This document shows positions 31,701 through 41,232 of a stretch of DNA of 64,000 nucleotides, in pieces (positions within the stretch are counted from its first letter, which is position 1; each line of letters opens with the position of its first letter). Position numbers and translations under genes: made by a program. The DNA is from Stentor roeselii (lineage: Eukaryota > Ciliophora > Heterotrichea > Heterotrichida > Stentoridae): assembly GCA_006503475.1 (NCBI GenBank), contig RSEH01000049.1, positions 102,938-166,937 on the forward strand, written 5' to 3'. The notes beneath the pieces were generated by a model, which saw only the letters and a list, made by a program, of their open reading frames with translations, had not been told where the DNA came from and did not search any database.

Positions 31701-34700
31701 TAAATTTTACTGAGAAAATGCTTGATTTAATACCTGATGATAAAAGTTTAAAAGTTCTTGATAATCAAGGATTTCCCGCTTTTTTAAAATTCGTTGAATT
31801 CTTCGCAGATAACTACAAAGGCTCTGTTAACATCTTCCAATCACATCAAAATTCCAACAATTTCCATCAAATTTTTCCTCTTTTCATTAAAATCTTAGAA
31901 AAAATGATCACTAAAGGTGCTGATCCCCATGCAGAAGTTTCAAAATTACTGAAATATCGAGAACCTTCCCTAGAAGCAGAAAAAGTTTCCCTTATTAAAA
32001 ATTACGAATACTGCCCAAAAGGGAAATTTTCAGCTTTAAACTTACTTTCTGGGTGTAACGATTTGAATTTCTTTGAATTTTTTATTTCGCTTAAACTTGA
32101 TATCAATCATCAAGACTTTCAAGGAAATTCTGTTTTAATGAATTTTTATGCTTGTGGGTCGAGGTTCGTTGAAAGACTTATTGATTTGGGAGCTCGAATT
32201 GATACTCAGAATCTTCTTGGAGATACCTTGATTCATAAGGTGGTTGAGAGACTTGATGTTAGTATGCTTCAGGTTTTAATTGAAAGAAAGGCTCAACTTA
32301 ATTTTAGGGGAAGTTTTGGAAAGACTGCACTTGGTCTTGCGGTTGAAAGGAAGAATTTACAGGTTGTTAGAATGCTTTTGGATCATGGGGCTGATCCTAA
32401 TATTTCTGATGATCAGGGATCAACCCCTCTGCACATATCATTCATGCAAGCAGATTCCTCCTCAAACGCATCATTCGACATGGAATCACTTCTTCTCCTC
32501 TTCAAATCCGACATAAATTCAAAAGACCTAAAAGGCCGCACGCCATTACACTACAGTTTTATAAAACTCATAAAAAACAACGAAAACCTTCAAACAGACC
32601 CGATAGAGGCAGTGAGTTCAGCCTGTTCCCTAAAAGAAATCAACGTCAACATCCAAGATTACCTTTTAAGAACACCATTGCACTACGCTGCAGAAAGAGG
32701 TTTGACAACTTCAACAATGTTTTTGCTTTCCAAAGGCGCCTTGCTTGAAGTAGAAGACTTTCAACAAAACACACCTCTCGGCATTGCCATTAAAGAAGGA
32801 CATGCAAATTATGCAATTATGTTAGTTCAACAGTCGGCCCAGGTGAATAAAAATGTTTTTGTTCAGCAACAAAGAAATTCTTATTTCAAACAAGATGAAA
32901 GCTTTTTGATGTCGAGTAGGTCGTGTCTTGTTCAAGGGGTTTATAGTATGTTCAAAGCTTCTATTATACAGAATTTTATTGGACTTGCTTATCTTTTGTT
33001 ATTTAATGGGTATCCTTATATGCTTGCTATGCAAGATGCGATGACTCAGTCTAAGTTTGCTTTGGTTAAAACACTTCTAGCCAAAGTATCCGAAAATTCC
33101 GAACTTCAAAAATCAAACGAAAGAGGTCAAAACCTATTTCACAGCCTAGCACAGTTCAGTAGTCACTCAAATAAAGACCTAACAATCCAGATCTGTGACC
33201 AACTTTTAGACAGAGGAGTAAACCTTCACCATCTCGACACCTTCTCAAGAAACCCTCTTCACTACTCTTCAATGACAGAAAACCTAGACTTTTCAAAGTT
33301 CCTCCTAATGCAAAAAGTAAGTTTCACTGCAATCGACAACGATAAAATGACTCCAATCGCCTACACCATCAAAGGCAATAAAATAATTTCTTCCCTCGAA
33401 AGTTTAAAACTTTTCGCATCATTCGGAGCAAGTTTTCAATTCAAGTATCTCGAAGGAGATTTAATTCAAACTCCATTATTACACGCAATAAAGTCATCAG
33501 CGCCTTTAGAAGTAATTCAACTATTATTAGATCATGGATCATCTTTAAAAGACACAGGAAGTCCAGAGAATCCTGTCATTTTTGCAATTCAAGGCTCAAG
33601 AGTGAATTCAAGTCTTTCCATCCTGGAGTTGTTATCAAGGTACGGCTGCGAGTTTGACTGTGAGTTGATTGAAAACGGGGTAAAAGAAACTCCCTTGGTC
33701 CATGCGATTAAATCGAACGCGCCTTTAGAAGTTATTCGATTTTTCTTATATCAAGGCGCTTTTCTCACAGAAACTGATAGTCTGGGAACTAGCGCTTTTA
33801 CTTACATGGTACTTCGGAAGAATCATCCTGCTGTCAGAGCTTTTGCTGATCATCAAAGTCTTGACTTGATGCAAGTGGATAGAGAAGGAAAGACTGCTTT
33901 AATGTACGCTGTTCTTAATAATGACATTCAGGTTGTTAAAGCTATTTTAAATGCAAAAAAATTCAAACCGGAGAATTTAACAGTGACTGACAATGAAGGA
34001 AGACATGTTCTTCATTATATTGTTCAGCCTTTTCCTTTCGGGTCTTTCGAAAATAAAGAAATGTTTGAAATGGTCCTGTCACTTCACCCTCAACCTTTAT
34101 TACCAGACCAAAAAGGTGAAACCATTTGGACCTTAGCGAAAAATCAACGGTCAGGAGTCTTAATTCAAGTTATTTCTAAAATTTTTCCTTCTTTAGATGA
34201 ACCATTCACGAAAAGAAAATTGAGCTGTTATGAAGACACTTCAGAAAATGTTGACTTTTTACAAGATGCTGAAGAGTACGTTAAACTTCAACAAGACGCG
34301 AAAGAAATTCAGTCAATTCAAAGAGTTCCTGACCCAAACGGCAACTTTCCTGAATATTTTCAAGTCCTTGATGATTATGACTGCATCATGACAAAGGTCG
34401 ACATCAGCTCCGGGCCTTACTCGACTTTTGTCTTTTATAGAATCCAGGTCTTAATTGATACAAATCGTGGAATTTTTATTCTTTTTACAAGATGGGGCAG
34501 GATTGGAGAGGTTGGAGCCTCGCAAAGGACTCCTTTTAATGAAAAAGAAGAAATCATTAAAGAATTTCTTAAAATCTTCAAAGCGAAAACTGGAAATGAC
34601 TGGGAAAAACCTTTTGAGAAGATGAAAGGAAAGTACTTTCCTATGAAATTACAGAAAACTCAGATAAAATATAGAGATTTTATCACTCAGTTTGAAAATG

Positions 34701-35764
34701 ATAATTTTGATGTCGCTTTTGAAATTGTTCAAGCTGTTCAAGATTTCACTTCTCCGAATTTATTTAGAAATTATTTCAACTCCAACTTGATTGATTCACA
34801 ATTGATGAACTTTTCTAATATTTCTCGAGGGTCTCTTTTAGAAGCTGAAAAAATTCTGAATAGACTGGCGGAAAAAATTAAGGAATTTGAAATAGAAAAT
34901 GAAGTTGATAGAAAAATAGAAATTTTAACGGGTATTCAGGAAATGACTTCAAGGTTTTATGAATTGATTCCTGTTAATTTAGATATCAACTCTCCTGTTG
35001 CTCCTATTGTTAAGTTAGATGAGTTGAGTCCTCTTTTTGAAAAGGTTTTTATGCTTAGGGATCTGGAAATCGCTAGTAAAATCATTTTAGCTGCTTTGTA
35101 TAGACAGAAGGAAGTTAGTCCTTTTCTTTATGTTTTAAAAGCTATGGAGGTTAGTTTTCAGGTTGTTCAAATGGATTCTGATGAGTTTAGACTTATTGAT
35201 AAGTTTATGAGGCAAGGGAAGGGACGTGCTCAGATTTTGTCGGTTTTTAAAGTTCAAAGAAAAGGGGAAGCTGAAAGGATTGAAGAGTTTAAAAATGTTT
35301 CGCATCGGAAATTGTTGTGGCATGGGACTAGAACTATGAATCTTATTAGTATTTTGAAGAAAGGCCTCAAGATTGCTCCTCCAGAAGCTCCTTCCACAGG
35401 ATATATGTTTGGCAAAGGAGTTTACTTCGCTGATACTTTCGCTAAAAGTTTTGGCTATTGTGGAGTAGGTTACTCGAAATCATGTTTCATGTTATTATGT
35501 GAAGTTGTCCTTGGGAAAATGTATGAATTATCAAATTCTCAATATATTGAAAAACTTCCTGATGGTTTTCTTTCTACAAAAGGAATCGGGTATCAGTCCC
35601 CTGATCCCCAAGAGTCTATAACAACTTCATATGGGGTAGAAGTACCTCTCGGAGAACTAAGAAATATAAGTGGAAGCAGTTATCATCTTAATTACAATGA
35701 ATATATTGTTTACAAAGAATCACAGATTAGGATCAGATATTTGCTTCATCTGAAGAATATTTAG
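28724..35764 (+). CDS. Giant ankyrin-WGR-PARP poly(ADP-ribose) polymerase
   Basis: 2346 residues, one exon. The N-terminus is basic (RRSARISKKQK; a Lys-rich stretch about 145-185), suiting nuclear import. Many ankyrin repeats fill about residues 420-1780. A WGR domain follows (about 1875-1975, core FTRWGRIGEVG), then a helical PARP regulatory domain (about 2010-2140) and the catalytic domain to the end. The H-Y-E triad is present: His in LLWHGTR (about 2200), Tyr in GVYFAD (about 2234) and Glu in NEYIVY (about 2326). It should therefore be able to make poly(ADP-ribose) from NAD+. The regulatory helical domain and WGR point to DNA-break activation; the ankyrins suggest partner binding as in tankyrase. 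Synonymous codon usage switches abruptly several times inside this single exon. Confidence 0.93.
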   Translation: MSDQIRRSARISKKQKEENPPSPPPGLRYLKDQGLLLKSSSTHRLALLSQDVPDTSESFLVNYLEEEPNKLTYSIGQEITVNLEDVVKTIQLRKSGKFFRISQRMMISISQLLDFDSEKEASEIENFEDIQEEPEEIPVKRKKRTESKETKNKEIKERKEKNTLPKRQKIKKHMNEYKRGIFNPFVKESRNNEILYDPGEVGNFDCSVRINNLNFHRAAICKNNQLMDNLLKSEYKISNLMESWGPECNITPLERAFLCENEYFVKEMYKTLSNNSFRKAQEPISELNYVNTGEVSVQAYGVKTRKVQVSRGGREGNNALLCKSSTSDNMSYFISKAFLKHLIEKSVSIKMLKLLITLLPLTENTLGLCIGDAIRTGNKDLSQFLLHHFNHQGSFNFNFLHEEVLHSNPLSPFKSPSITKKPIENYLIAPLHVACINQDSTHLSSLLSNCDDINYPDQEGRKAVHYAAASLSTDCLKVLKAHGCNLNELDIAKVSPLMIAAMFDREKNVEFLVNNGVPLNFKAKDGRAPIHFAAQFGALKAFKNLVEAGCKIDLPGTDRKTPLMFAAIFGNFEIVLEILNRKGKDVKKDKCRRSALIWAVKNGHSDIVSLLLSRGSPFDEPDSSKNYPVHYAAAYGWLEILQLLLQSGASINVQNDWNISPLLISKLKFQNHIYTYLLKSTEANVNIKDEQGRSLVSRAILDISFSSFSSLDELNYLISAKNADVNTQDLAGLTPLHHLSRKALPWNLNNQHPEALHLKYQEVLLEAAYLLLNHGSNINACCAGGTTAVMYAIQAKNVPLAEVLIKKGADLTICPEPGGVFHYLLSFELKLFILCARITEDQIDLNVKNAQGRTLVSRMIDYLNEEVFEMIQKFLNGKKVDVAQVDFGGLSPLHHLCKKSKNVSFSQGLNEEEKEEILEKFKKIMEETAKILVFSGCDCNLIDKSGFPAVLYAIQMKNVHLVEVLVDIGADLNVFPNGGGIFHYLPSFDLECLNFTEKMLDLIPDDKSLKVLDNQGFPAFLKFVEFFADNYKGSVNIFQSHQNSNNFHQIFPLFIKILEKMITKGADPHAEVSKLLKYREPSLEAEKVSLIKNYEYCPKGKFSALNLLSGCNDLNFFEFFISLKLDINHQDFQGNSVLMNFYACGSRFVERLIDLGARIDTQNLLGDTLIHKVVERLDVSMLQVLIERKAQLNFRGSFGKTALGLAVERKNLQVVRMLLDHGADPNISDDQGSTPLHISFMQADSSSNASFDMESLLLLFKSDINSKDLKGRTPLHYSFIKLIKNNENLQTDPIEAVSSACSLKEINVNIQDYLLRTPLHYAAERGLTTSTMFLLSKGALLEVEDFQQNTPLGIAIKEGHANYAIMLVQQSAQVNKNVFVQQQRNSYFKQDESFLMSSRSCLVQGVYSMFKASIIQNFIGLAYLLLFNGYPYMLAMQDAMTQSKFALVKTLLAKVSENSELQKSNERGQNLFHSLAQFSSHSNKDLTIQICDQLLDRGVNLHHLDTFSRNPLHYSSMTENLDFSKFLLMQKVSFTAIDNDKMTPIAYTIKGNKIISSLESLKLFASFGASFQFKYLEGDLIQTPLLHAIKSSAPLEVIQLLLDHGSSLKDTGSPENPVIFAIQGSRVNSSLSILELLSRYGCEFDCELIENGVKETPLVHAIKSNAPLEVIRFFLYQGAFLTETDSLGTSAFTYMVLRKNHPAVRAFADHQSLDLMQVDREGKTALMYAVLNNDIQVVKAILNAKKFKPENLTVTDNEGRHVLHYIVQPFPFGSFENKEMFEMVLSLHPQPLLPDQKGETIWTLAKNQRSGVLIQVISKIFPSLDEPFTKRKLSCYEDTSENVDFLQDAEEYVKLQQDAKEIQSIQRVPDPNGNFPEYFQVLDDYDCIMTKVDISSGPYSTFVFYRIQVLIDTNRGIFILFTRWGRIGEVGASQRTPFNEKEEIIKEFLKIFKAKTGNDWEKPFEKMKGKYFPMKLQKTQIKYRDFITQFENDNFDVAFEIVQAVQDFTSPNLFRNYFNSNLIDSQLMNFSNISRGSLLEAEKILNRLAEKIKEFEIENEVDRKIEILTGIQEMTSRFYELIPVNLDINSPVAPIVKLDELSPLFEKVFMLRDLEIASKIILAALYRQKEVSPFLYVLKAMEVSFQVVQMDSDEFRLIDKFMRQGKGRAQILSVFKVQRKGEAERIEEFKNVSHRKLLWHGTRTMNLISILKKGLKIAPPEAPSTGYMFGKGVYFADTFAKSFGYCGVGYSKSCFMLLCEVVLGKMYELSNSQYIEKLPDGFLSTKGIGYQSPDPQESITTSYGVEVPLGELRNISGSSYHLNYNEYIVYKESQIRIRYLLHLKNI

Positions 35765-36280
35765 TAATATTAATAGAATTTATTGTTGAGTAGTTTATTA
35801 GGCTTATATCTCGGAATCGGATTGAATATTAAGACAATAAAGACTATGTTCAATACATTATCCATGTTCAAATTTTGATTGAAAGGTTTTAATTTAGATA
35901 AAGGTTTGAATTAATCAATTTATAAGGCATGCCACATAAAACAAAGTTAAAAATATTCATCATTAAAATTAATAGTAAACCAAGAACATCTATGCAGTAA
36001 ATATAAGCATTAAAAGTCTTCCAATAAAGATCCTAAAAACTCATTCACAAAATTAACCCTTCTAAACCTCAAGATCAATCCCTTCAAAATAACCAAAAAA
36101 AAATTTATAAATAATTGCTACATAAAACATAAACCCAATCCAAACACAAAAAAAACCTAAAAAACCATCACCTAAACCCTCTAAAACCCAAAAGACCCTC
36201 TCCACTCTCAACCCTAAAAACCCTTAAAATCTTCCCCTAAACTCCAACAACACCTTCAACAAAACCCCTTCAGTTATAAA
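35765..36280. promoter_or_regulatory. Intergenic and A/C-rich leader of DRC5
   Basis: 516 bp. The first half is plain AT-rich DNA. From 36031 to 36280 the coding strand has only about four G in 250 bases, with repeated CCTAAA/ACCCT strings, ending CAGTTATAAAATG at the start codon. The telomere-like look is superficial, with no regular repeat unit. Confidence 0.5.
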
Positions 36281-37714
36281 ATGCTAGCCGAGAATATGCG
36301 TCGTGGAAAATACCACATAAGCGACGAAGTTCCATCATTAATCGACATCTCAATCGAAGTAGTCTCAAGCAACTTTTACCGTTACCCAAGTCTTCCAGGT
36401 CTTCGAGTGGAATACATAATCGACCGAATAATCGATCTCGTGAATGAATCCCTAGAAATAAAGTACACAGCTCCCAACATCGACCACGAGTCTTACTGGC
36501 AAAAAGCCTGTCAAAAGCGTTGGGGCGTAGTCGTCACTACCAACAATCACGGGTGGTCCTGGAAACAAACCTACCTTGAAAAAAACATGCAAGAGCTCGT
36601 CAGCAAACTCACTGAAGAAGACGTTCCTCGCATCATCAGAGCTTACGAGCACTCAGTCCGCGCACTTAAAGACTCAAAAGACGGCCGCGAGTCAGCCGGC
36701 AGGGAAAACGAGTCCGGCCGGCGGGAAGACGAGCTTTTTTCAAGAGGCGCTGAAGACTGTTCACTTTTAGAAACCTTAACCGCTTCTAGAAATTTCATCT
36801 TTGGACTTGAAATTGATGAACTTCCTTCTCATTTGGACCTCAGGGTGTTATTTGGAAATATTCCTTGTTTGAATAGACTGAAAGTCACTTTTGGAGCTAA
36901 GCACTTGGGAAGTGAATATGACAGGTCTTACTTCGGCATGCGAATGACGGATGCTGCTGCTTTGACTAAGTGTATTAAAAATGCTCAGTGTTTGAGTTAC
37001 TTGGCGTTGCCTTGCAATTTGATTGATGATGAGCTGGTCAAGATGCTGAGTAAAGGGTTTTTAATGAATAAGACCATTATAGAACTGGACCTTTCACATA
37101 ATCGTATTGGAGACCAGGGTGCTAGAAGGATTGCAAAGTTCTTGTTTCATACTCAAGTCCTCATGTCACTTAACCTCAGTGATAATCAGATTCAATATGA
37201 AGGCTCAAGGTGCATCGGACAAGCCTTGAGAAACAACAGGTCTCTTCAGGTGTTAAACTTGAAACATAATCGACTTGATGATAAATCAGGAGCGAAACTT
37301 TGTAATGACCTTCAACAGAATCTCGTTGTTAAGACATTGAATCTCAGCGCTAATATGCTGAGCTCTTTATTCTGTGATAAACTTAGTGAGTTACTTTCAG
37401 AGGAAAACTCGCTGATTGACTTGGATATCAGTTGCAACTTGCTAGTGGATCAAGATGCGGAAGAAAGTGTTAAAGATGGAATGATTCATTCTGTTGAAGG
37501 ACTTGGAGATGTTTTGAAGAGGAAGTGTTGTTTGTTTAAACTTGACTTGAGAAGCTGTGGGTTGCCGAAATGTAAGGATTAGATAGACCTGGAGAAGGAA
37601 ATCACTGAAATTGTACTGAAGCATGACTTGGATCAGAAAGATATTCCTTTGTATTATGCGAATGTCGCGTCGTCTAGTAGTTCGCGACAGTCTAGTGCAC
37701 GGGTGCGTAAGTAG
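36281..37714 (+). CDS. DRC5: Dynein regulatory complex subunit 5 (TCTE1-like), two exons
   Basis: Exons 36281-37571 and 37587-37714, joined across the 15-nt intron GTAAGGATTAGATAG, give 472 residues. Without splicing an in-frame TAG ends the protein early. The N-terminal region has SYWQKACQKRW and GWSWKQTYLEKNMQEL, matching the TCTE1/DRC5 N-terminal module (YW..C..RW...GSWK..F.E..). A run of leucine-rich repeats follows (about residues 245-430: LDLSHNRIGDQGARRIA, LNLSDNQIQYEG, LNLKHNRLDD). The tail ends Ser/Arg-rich. DRC5 belongs to the nexin-dynein regulatory complex between axonemal doublets. The gene converges on CFAP206 with 4 bp between stop codons. Confidence 0.87.
37572..37586 (+). other. 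15-nt spliceosomal intron in DRC5
   Basis: GTAAGGATTAGATAG, with A at position 10. It contains an in-frame stop if retained. Splicing restores a C-terminus of 42 residues. Confidence 0.88.
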
Positions 37715-37718
37715 TTAA

Positions 37719-39644
37719 CTATTTATTTCTTTTACCTCTTAGACCTACGATGTAGTTCAAACTGGTTTCGAGACCGTGTCTTTCTGAGGTTGGTTTAGAG
37801 TCGCCTGGGTACATTTGGTTTAATGTCCAGTCCATGTCCGTCCATTTGCTTTGCATAGTCTGCGTGGTGCCTTCTTTAGGAAGATAAACCTGCGTCTCTC
37901 CGTCTCTCTTGAAGTTGCTCAGGTCAGTCTGCGCTCCTGATGTCTGCTTTTTACGGATGTTCGCCATTTGCAGGGCTTTTCGACGTAGCTCCCACTCGTT
38001 CCAATGATAACTCGTGTCAATGTTATTCTCAATGAAGTGAACAGGGGTCCCTTGCCCTTGGTCTAGCATCAGAGGGGCTGTCACTGAAAATAAAGGTGTC
38101 CCGTCCTTACCTTGCAAAAGATGCGTCAGGGAACATCTGGGAAACTCCTCTGACATCCTTAGAAGGTGGATTAGTTGAGGCTTTTGTCTTGCAACCTTGG
38201 TACATTCATCTAAAAAGAAGTTCGGGTTATCAATAAAGTCCCCCATAGCAGCAGGTGATGAAAACACGAAATGTCTTTCCCTAAACTTAGCAACTCCCAA
38301 AGTTGGTTTTCCAGGTACCAAAAGTCCATCCCTCCTCACAATACTCCAAATGCAAAATCCTTGAAAGTCAAGAGGCAAATGCATAAAATCAGGAGTAGTT
38401 TCACTAGTAAGTCTCAAAACTCCATTATTACTTTTCACTGATTCAACAAATTCAGGTGAAGGAGGTGCTCTTCTTTTAACTTCATTAACCACTTCCTTAT
38501 TAACTGAAACTTCAACTTTTGCTTTATGTTCGATTAAAATACTGAAAAGTTCCTTTCTAAGAATGCTTTTATTTTTTTCTTCATTCATCGAATTGTAGAC
38601 CTGACACAAGTTATCGAATTTCGGGTAGACCTGGTCCTTTGGGATCGAAGTTTTGTTTCCGATAAGTTCTTTCAACTCAACGAGCTCTCTGATGTAACGA
38701 GAATGAAGACCTTCGATTATCATCTCTGCGTTTTGAACGTCTTCTTGAAGGGCGACCAGGTAGGTCAGGTATTGTCTTCTGTGGGTTAGTTTGTCTTTCA
38801 GCTCTGAGTTTGAATGGGCTTCTTTTAAGAGATGGGTCAGGTCTTCGCAGAGTTCGACTGTTGAAATCACTTCTCGGTTTATTTGGTTTATTAGTTCACG
38901 GGAAGGGTGGGAGACTAGCTGTTCAAAGCTCTCCAATCCAACACCTCCTTTTCCAGTTTCTTTATTATACAGTCTGATCCCAATGACAATATTACTAAGT
39001 TCCATCAATTGACTAACCTTTTCCGGCGTAGACATTGCAACAAAAGGTCTAAGTCCCGGTCTTGGCAAGACACTTTCAAGAGCAGCAGCGACTTCCCTTT
39101 CCATAGTCGACAAAATATTTGACTGAATATTCGGATTGACAACCGCATTGCTGATGGCAGCAAGACTCGTGAGTCCTCCTCCAGGTTTAATGATAATATT
39201 TGCGAAGTTAAGTCCAACAAGTTTATTCCTGTAAAGCAAAAAACTAAAAATCCTCTTGTAAAGTAAAGTAATTCCTTCAAAATCATTCCCGCTACGTGTC
39301 TCACAATTCACTATTTCGTCAATGTAAGAGTTGGTTTCTTGACTTTGAACACTTGAAAAATGCTGTTGAAAGGTCTCTTGTTGCACGTAAGACGAGTCGT
39401 AAGTTATTTGCAACTTTAAGGTCTCCATTGAGGCCGTCGCACTTTGGGATAAACGTGAGACGGCAAGTTCGACTAACTTTTTTGCATCTGAATCACCTCC
39501 GATTGGGTCTTCTAGGAAAAAACGGTCGGTTGCTGGGTTTATTGTCATGTAGGCGATGTAGGCTGCTAGGGATTCTGCTACTGGATGACCTTTTTCACGG
39601 CATTGGAATACGATCCACTTTATGATGTCCTCAACGTCTGCCAT
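37719..39644 (-). CDS. CFAP206: Cilia- and flagella-associated protein 206
   Basis: 641 residues, about the family length. Diagnostic stretches are FCIWSIVRRDGLLVPGKP, RERHFVFSSPAAMGDF, and near the C-terminus HWNEWELRRKALQMANIR followed by QTDLSNFKRDGETQVYLP, all typical of CFAP206 (FAP206). The protein anchors radial spoke 2 and dynein c to doublet microtubules in ciliates and algae. It is encoded divergently from an ATG1-like kinase (74-bp spacer to that gene's ATG) and converges with DRC5, another axonemal gene, 4 bp away. There is no intron. High confidence. Confidence 0.93.
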   Translation of the reverse strand: MADVEDIIKWIVFQCREKGHPVAESLAAYIAYMTINPATDRFFLEDPIGGDSDAKKLVELAVSRLSQSATASMETLKLQITYDSSYVQQETFQQHFSSVQSQETNSYIDEIVNCETRSGNDFEGITLLYKRIFSFLLYRNKLVGLNFANIIIKPGGGLTSLAAISNAVVNPNIQSNILSTMEREVAAALESVLPRPGLRPFVAMSTPEKVSQLMELSNIVIGIRLYNKETGKGGVGLESFEQLVSHPSRELINQINREVISTVELCEDLTHLLKEAHSNSELKDKLTHRRQYLTYLVALQEDVQNAEMIIEGLHSRYIRELVELKELIGNKTSIPKDQVYPKFDNLCQVYNSMNEEKNKSILRKELFSILIEHKAKVEVSVNKEVVNEVKRRAPPSPEFVESVKSNNGVLRLTSETTPDFMHLPLDFQGFCIWSIVRRDGLLVPGKPTLGVAKFRERHFVFSSPAAMGDFIDNPNFFLDECTKVARQKPQLIHLLRMSEEFPRCSLTHLLQGKDGTPLFSVTAPLMLDQGQGTPVHFIENNIDTSYHWNEWELRRKALQMANIRKKQTSGAQTDLSNFKRDGETQVYLPKEGTTQTMQSKWTDMDWTLNQMYPGDSKPTSERHGLETSLNYIVGLRGKRNK

Positions 39645-39718
39645 AACTGTTTTTAGAGATTATTAGAAGAGAAGGATTCGCGTTATTGGAAGTGTCAACT
39701 TTCTCTTATAATTTAAAA
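39645..39718. promoter_or_regulatory. 74-bp divergent promoter region (CFAP206 / ATG1-like kinase)
   Basis: The spacer between opposite start codons contains TTATAATTTAAAA just before the kinase ATG and an AT box on the CFAP206 side. Confidence 0.5.
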
Positions 39719-41212
39719 ATGGGTAAAAGAATCGGTCAATACGAATTAAAAACAAAACTCGGGAAAGGTACATTCGGAACAGTATATCTCGGCAAACACA
39801 TCCCTTCAAAAAACAAAATCGCCGTCAAAATGATAAACCGGGAAGGTCTGAAGCCAGAGCAGCAAAACCGCCTAGAACAAGAAATTCTCTGTCAAAGATC
39901 AGTAACCAGTGACTACATCGTCAGTCTAATCGACGTTCAAAAGACTGAAAACAACTTCTACCTCATCCTTGAATACTGCGAAGGGGGCGACCTTGGCCAG
40001 TTCATCAAAACTCACGGGCCAGTTGATGAAGAAACAACTCAGCGTTGGATGCAGAACCTCGCAGAAGGCTTTAAAGCCTTAAAATCGAAAAACATCATTC
40101 ATCGGGACCTGAAACTACAGAATATTTTAATGTCGGAAAATTCTACGAAAGCTGTTTTAAAACTTGCTGATTTTGGAATGTCCCGGTTTTTGGATAATGA
40201 CTTGGCACAGACTTGGTTGGGGACTCCTCTCTACATGGCTCCAGAGATGTTCAGAAACAAAGAAGGATACGACTTCAAAGCCGATATCTGGAGTTTAGGA
40301 GTCGTGATGTACGAAATGCTAACCGGTGAGGCCCCGATCAGAGTTCAAAAGCGTGAAGACATTCCCTTAGCCCAAAAAAACCTAAAAAAATGGCCTCCAG
40401 GAATATCATCAACATGTTCAGACCTTCTCTCAAAACTTTTAACCTACAACCCAAAAGACCGTATATCCTTCGAAGAGCTCTTCATCCACCCCTTCATCAA
40501 CTCCAACGAAGAACCATCGAAGCCAGAAGAAAAAACCGAAAGTGTCCCTCAAGATGACTTCGAACTTTTAGACGACAACGAAACAGGAAACGATTTCATC
40601 TTTTTAAGACCCGACATCCACCCAGCAGTAAACCTTACTGAATTTATTTCATCAACATTAAAAAACGAAGAAATTTGTGAAGTTATTGAAAAACTTGCAG
40701 TGAAACTTAAAAATAGCAAAGAATTAATCGGTGCTTTTGCACTTTTTATCAAATCTTCTGTTATTCTTAGTGATATGGTCAATAAAAGCAAAGATTTAGT
40801 TGATTTACATGGACTTGCTGCTGTTTCTTATCCTTTGTTTTTTGAAAGATTTGAAAAACTTAAAAAGTTGTTTCAAGATTCGAGGGCTAAAACTGATGAA
40901 CTTTGCAAGGAAATTGAGAATTTACTTGATGAACAGAAAAAAAATGCTAAACATGAAGGGAGTACAAAACAACTGCTTGCGGAAAACCTTATATTTAATT
41001 ATTCGATTACACTGTGTAAAGAAGCTGCAAAGGATGAGTATCTTAGGGATTATTTGAAAGCTGGCGAAAAATACAAAGAAGCCATTTTGTTACTTGATTT
41101 TTTGGTCAAGGATAAAAATGAAAATAATCCGGATTGGAACGCTTTTCAGAATTTTGTTGAAGAAACTCATCGGCGGTTTGAAACTGTGAATGTTAAACTG
41201 ACAACTGCTTAG
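39719..41212 (+). CDS. ATG1/ULK-type serine/threonine kinase
   Basis: 497 residues. The kinase domain occupies about residues 8-265: glycine loop LGKGTFGTVY, Lys37 in IAVKMI, IIHRDLKLQNIL, ADFGMS and MAPEM, so all catalytic residues are present. The EYCEGGDLGQFI hinge and overall pattern match ULK/ATG1. The C-terminal half (about 320-495) is helical and ends in a region resembling the MIT-like domain of ATG1 (YLKAGEKYKEAILLLDFLV). ATG1 kinases start autophagy; ULK3-like members also act in Hedgehog or ciliary signalling, and which applies here is unclear. The start at 39719 is the first ATG in frame; an upstream TTG at 39686 would add 11 residues but is unlikely. Confidence 0.85.
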   Translation: MGKRIGQYELKTKLGKGTFGTVYLGKHIPSKNKIAVKMINREGLKPEQQNRLEQEILCQRSVTSDYIVSLIDVQKTENNFYLILEYCEGGDLGQFIKTHGPVDEETTQRWMQNLAEGFKALKSKNIIHRDLKLQNILMSENSTKAVLKLADFGMSRFLDNDLAQTWLGTPLYMAPEMFRNKEGYDFKADIWSLGVVMYEMLTGEAPIRVQKREDIPLAQKNLKKWPPGISSTCSDLLSKLLTYNPKDRISFEELFIHPFINSNEEPSKPEEKTESVPQDDFELLDDNETGNDFIFLRPDIHPAVNLTEFISSTLKNEEICEVIEKLAVKLKNSKELIGAFALFIKSSVILSDMVNKSKDLVDLHGLAAVSYPLFFERFEKLKKLFQDSRAKTDELCKEIENLLDEQKKNAKHEGSTKQLLAENLIFNYSITLCKEAAKDEYLRDYLKAGEKYKEAILLLDFLVKDKNENNPDWNAFQNFVEETHRRFETVNVKLTTA

Positions 41213-41232
41213 TGTTATTATAATAGAATGGT

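Noticed and set aside
36140-36240. Telomere or internal telomeric repeat
   Set aside because: ACCCT and CCTAAA words occur but not in a regular array. Strand composition bias explains them.
39686-39718. N-terminal extension of the ATG1-like kinase from a TTG
   Set aside because: It begins with TTG, adds 11 residues without a family match, and the ATG at 39719 has the usual AT box before it.
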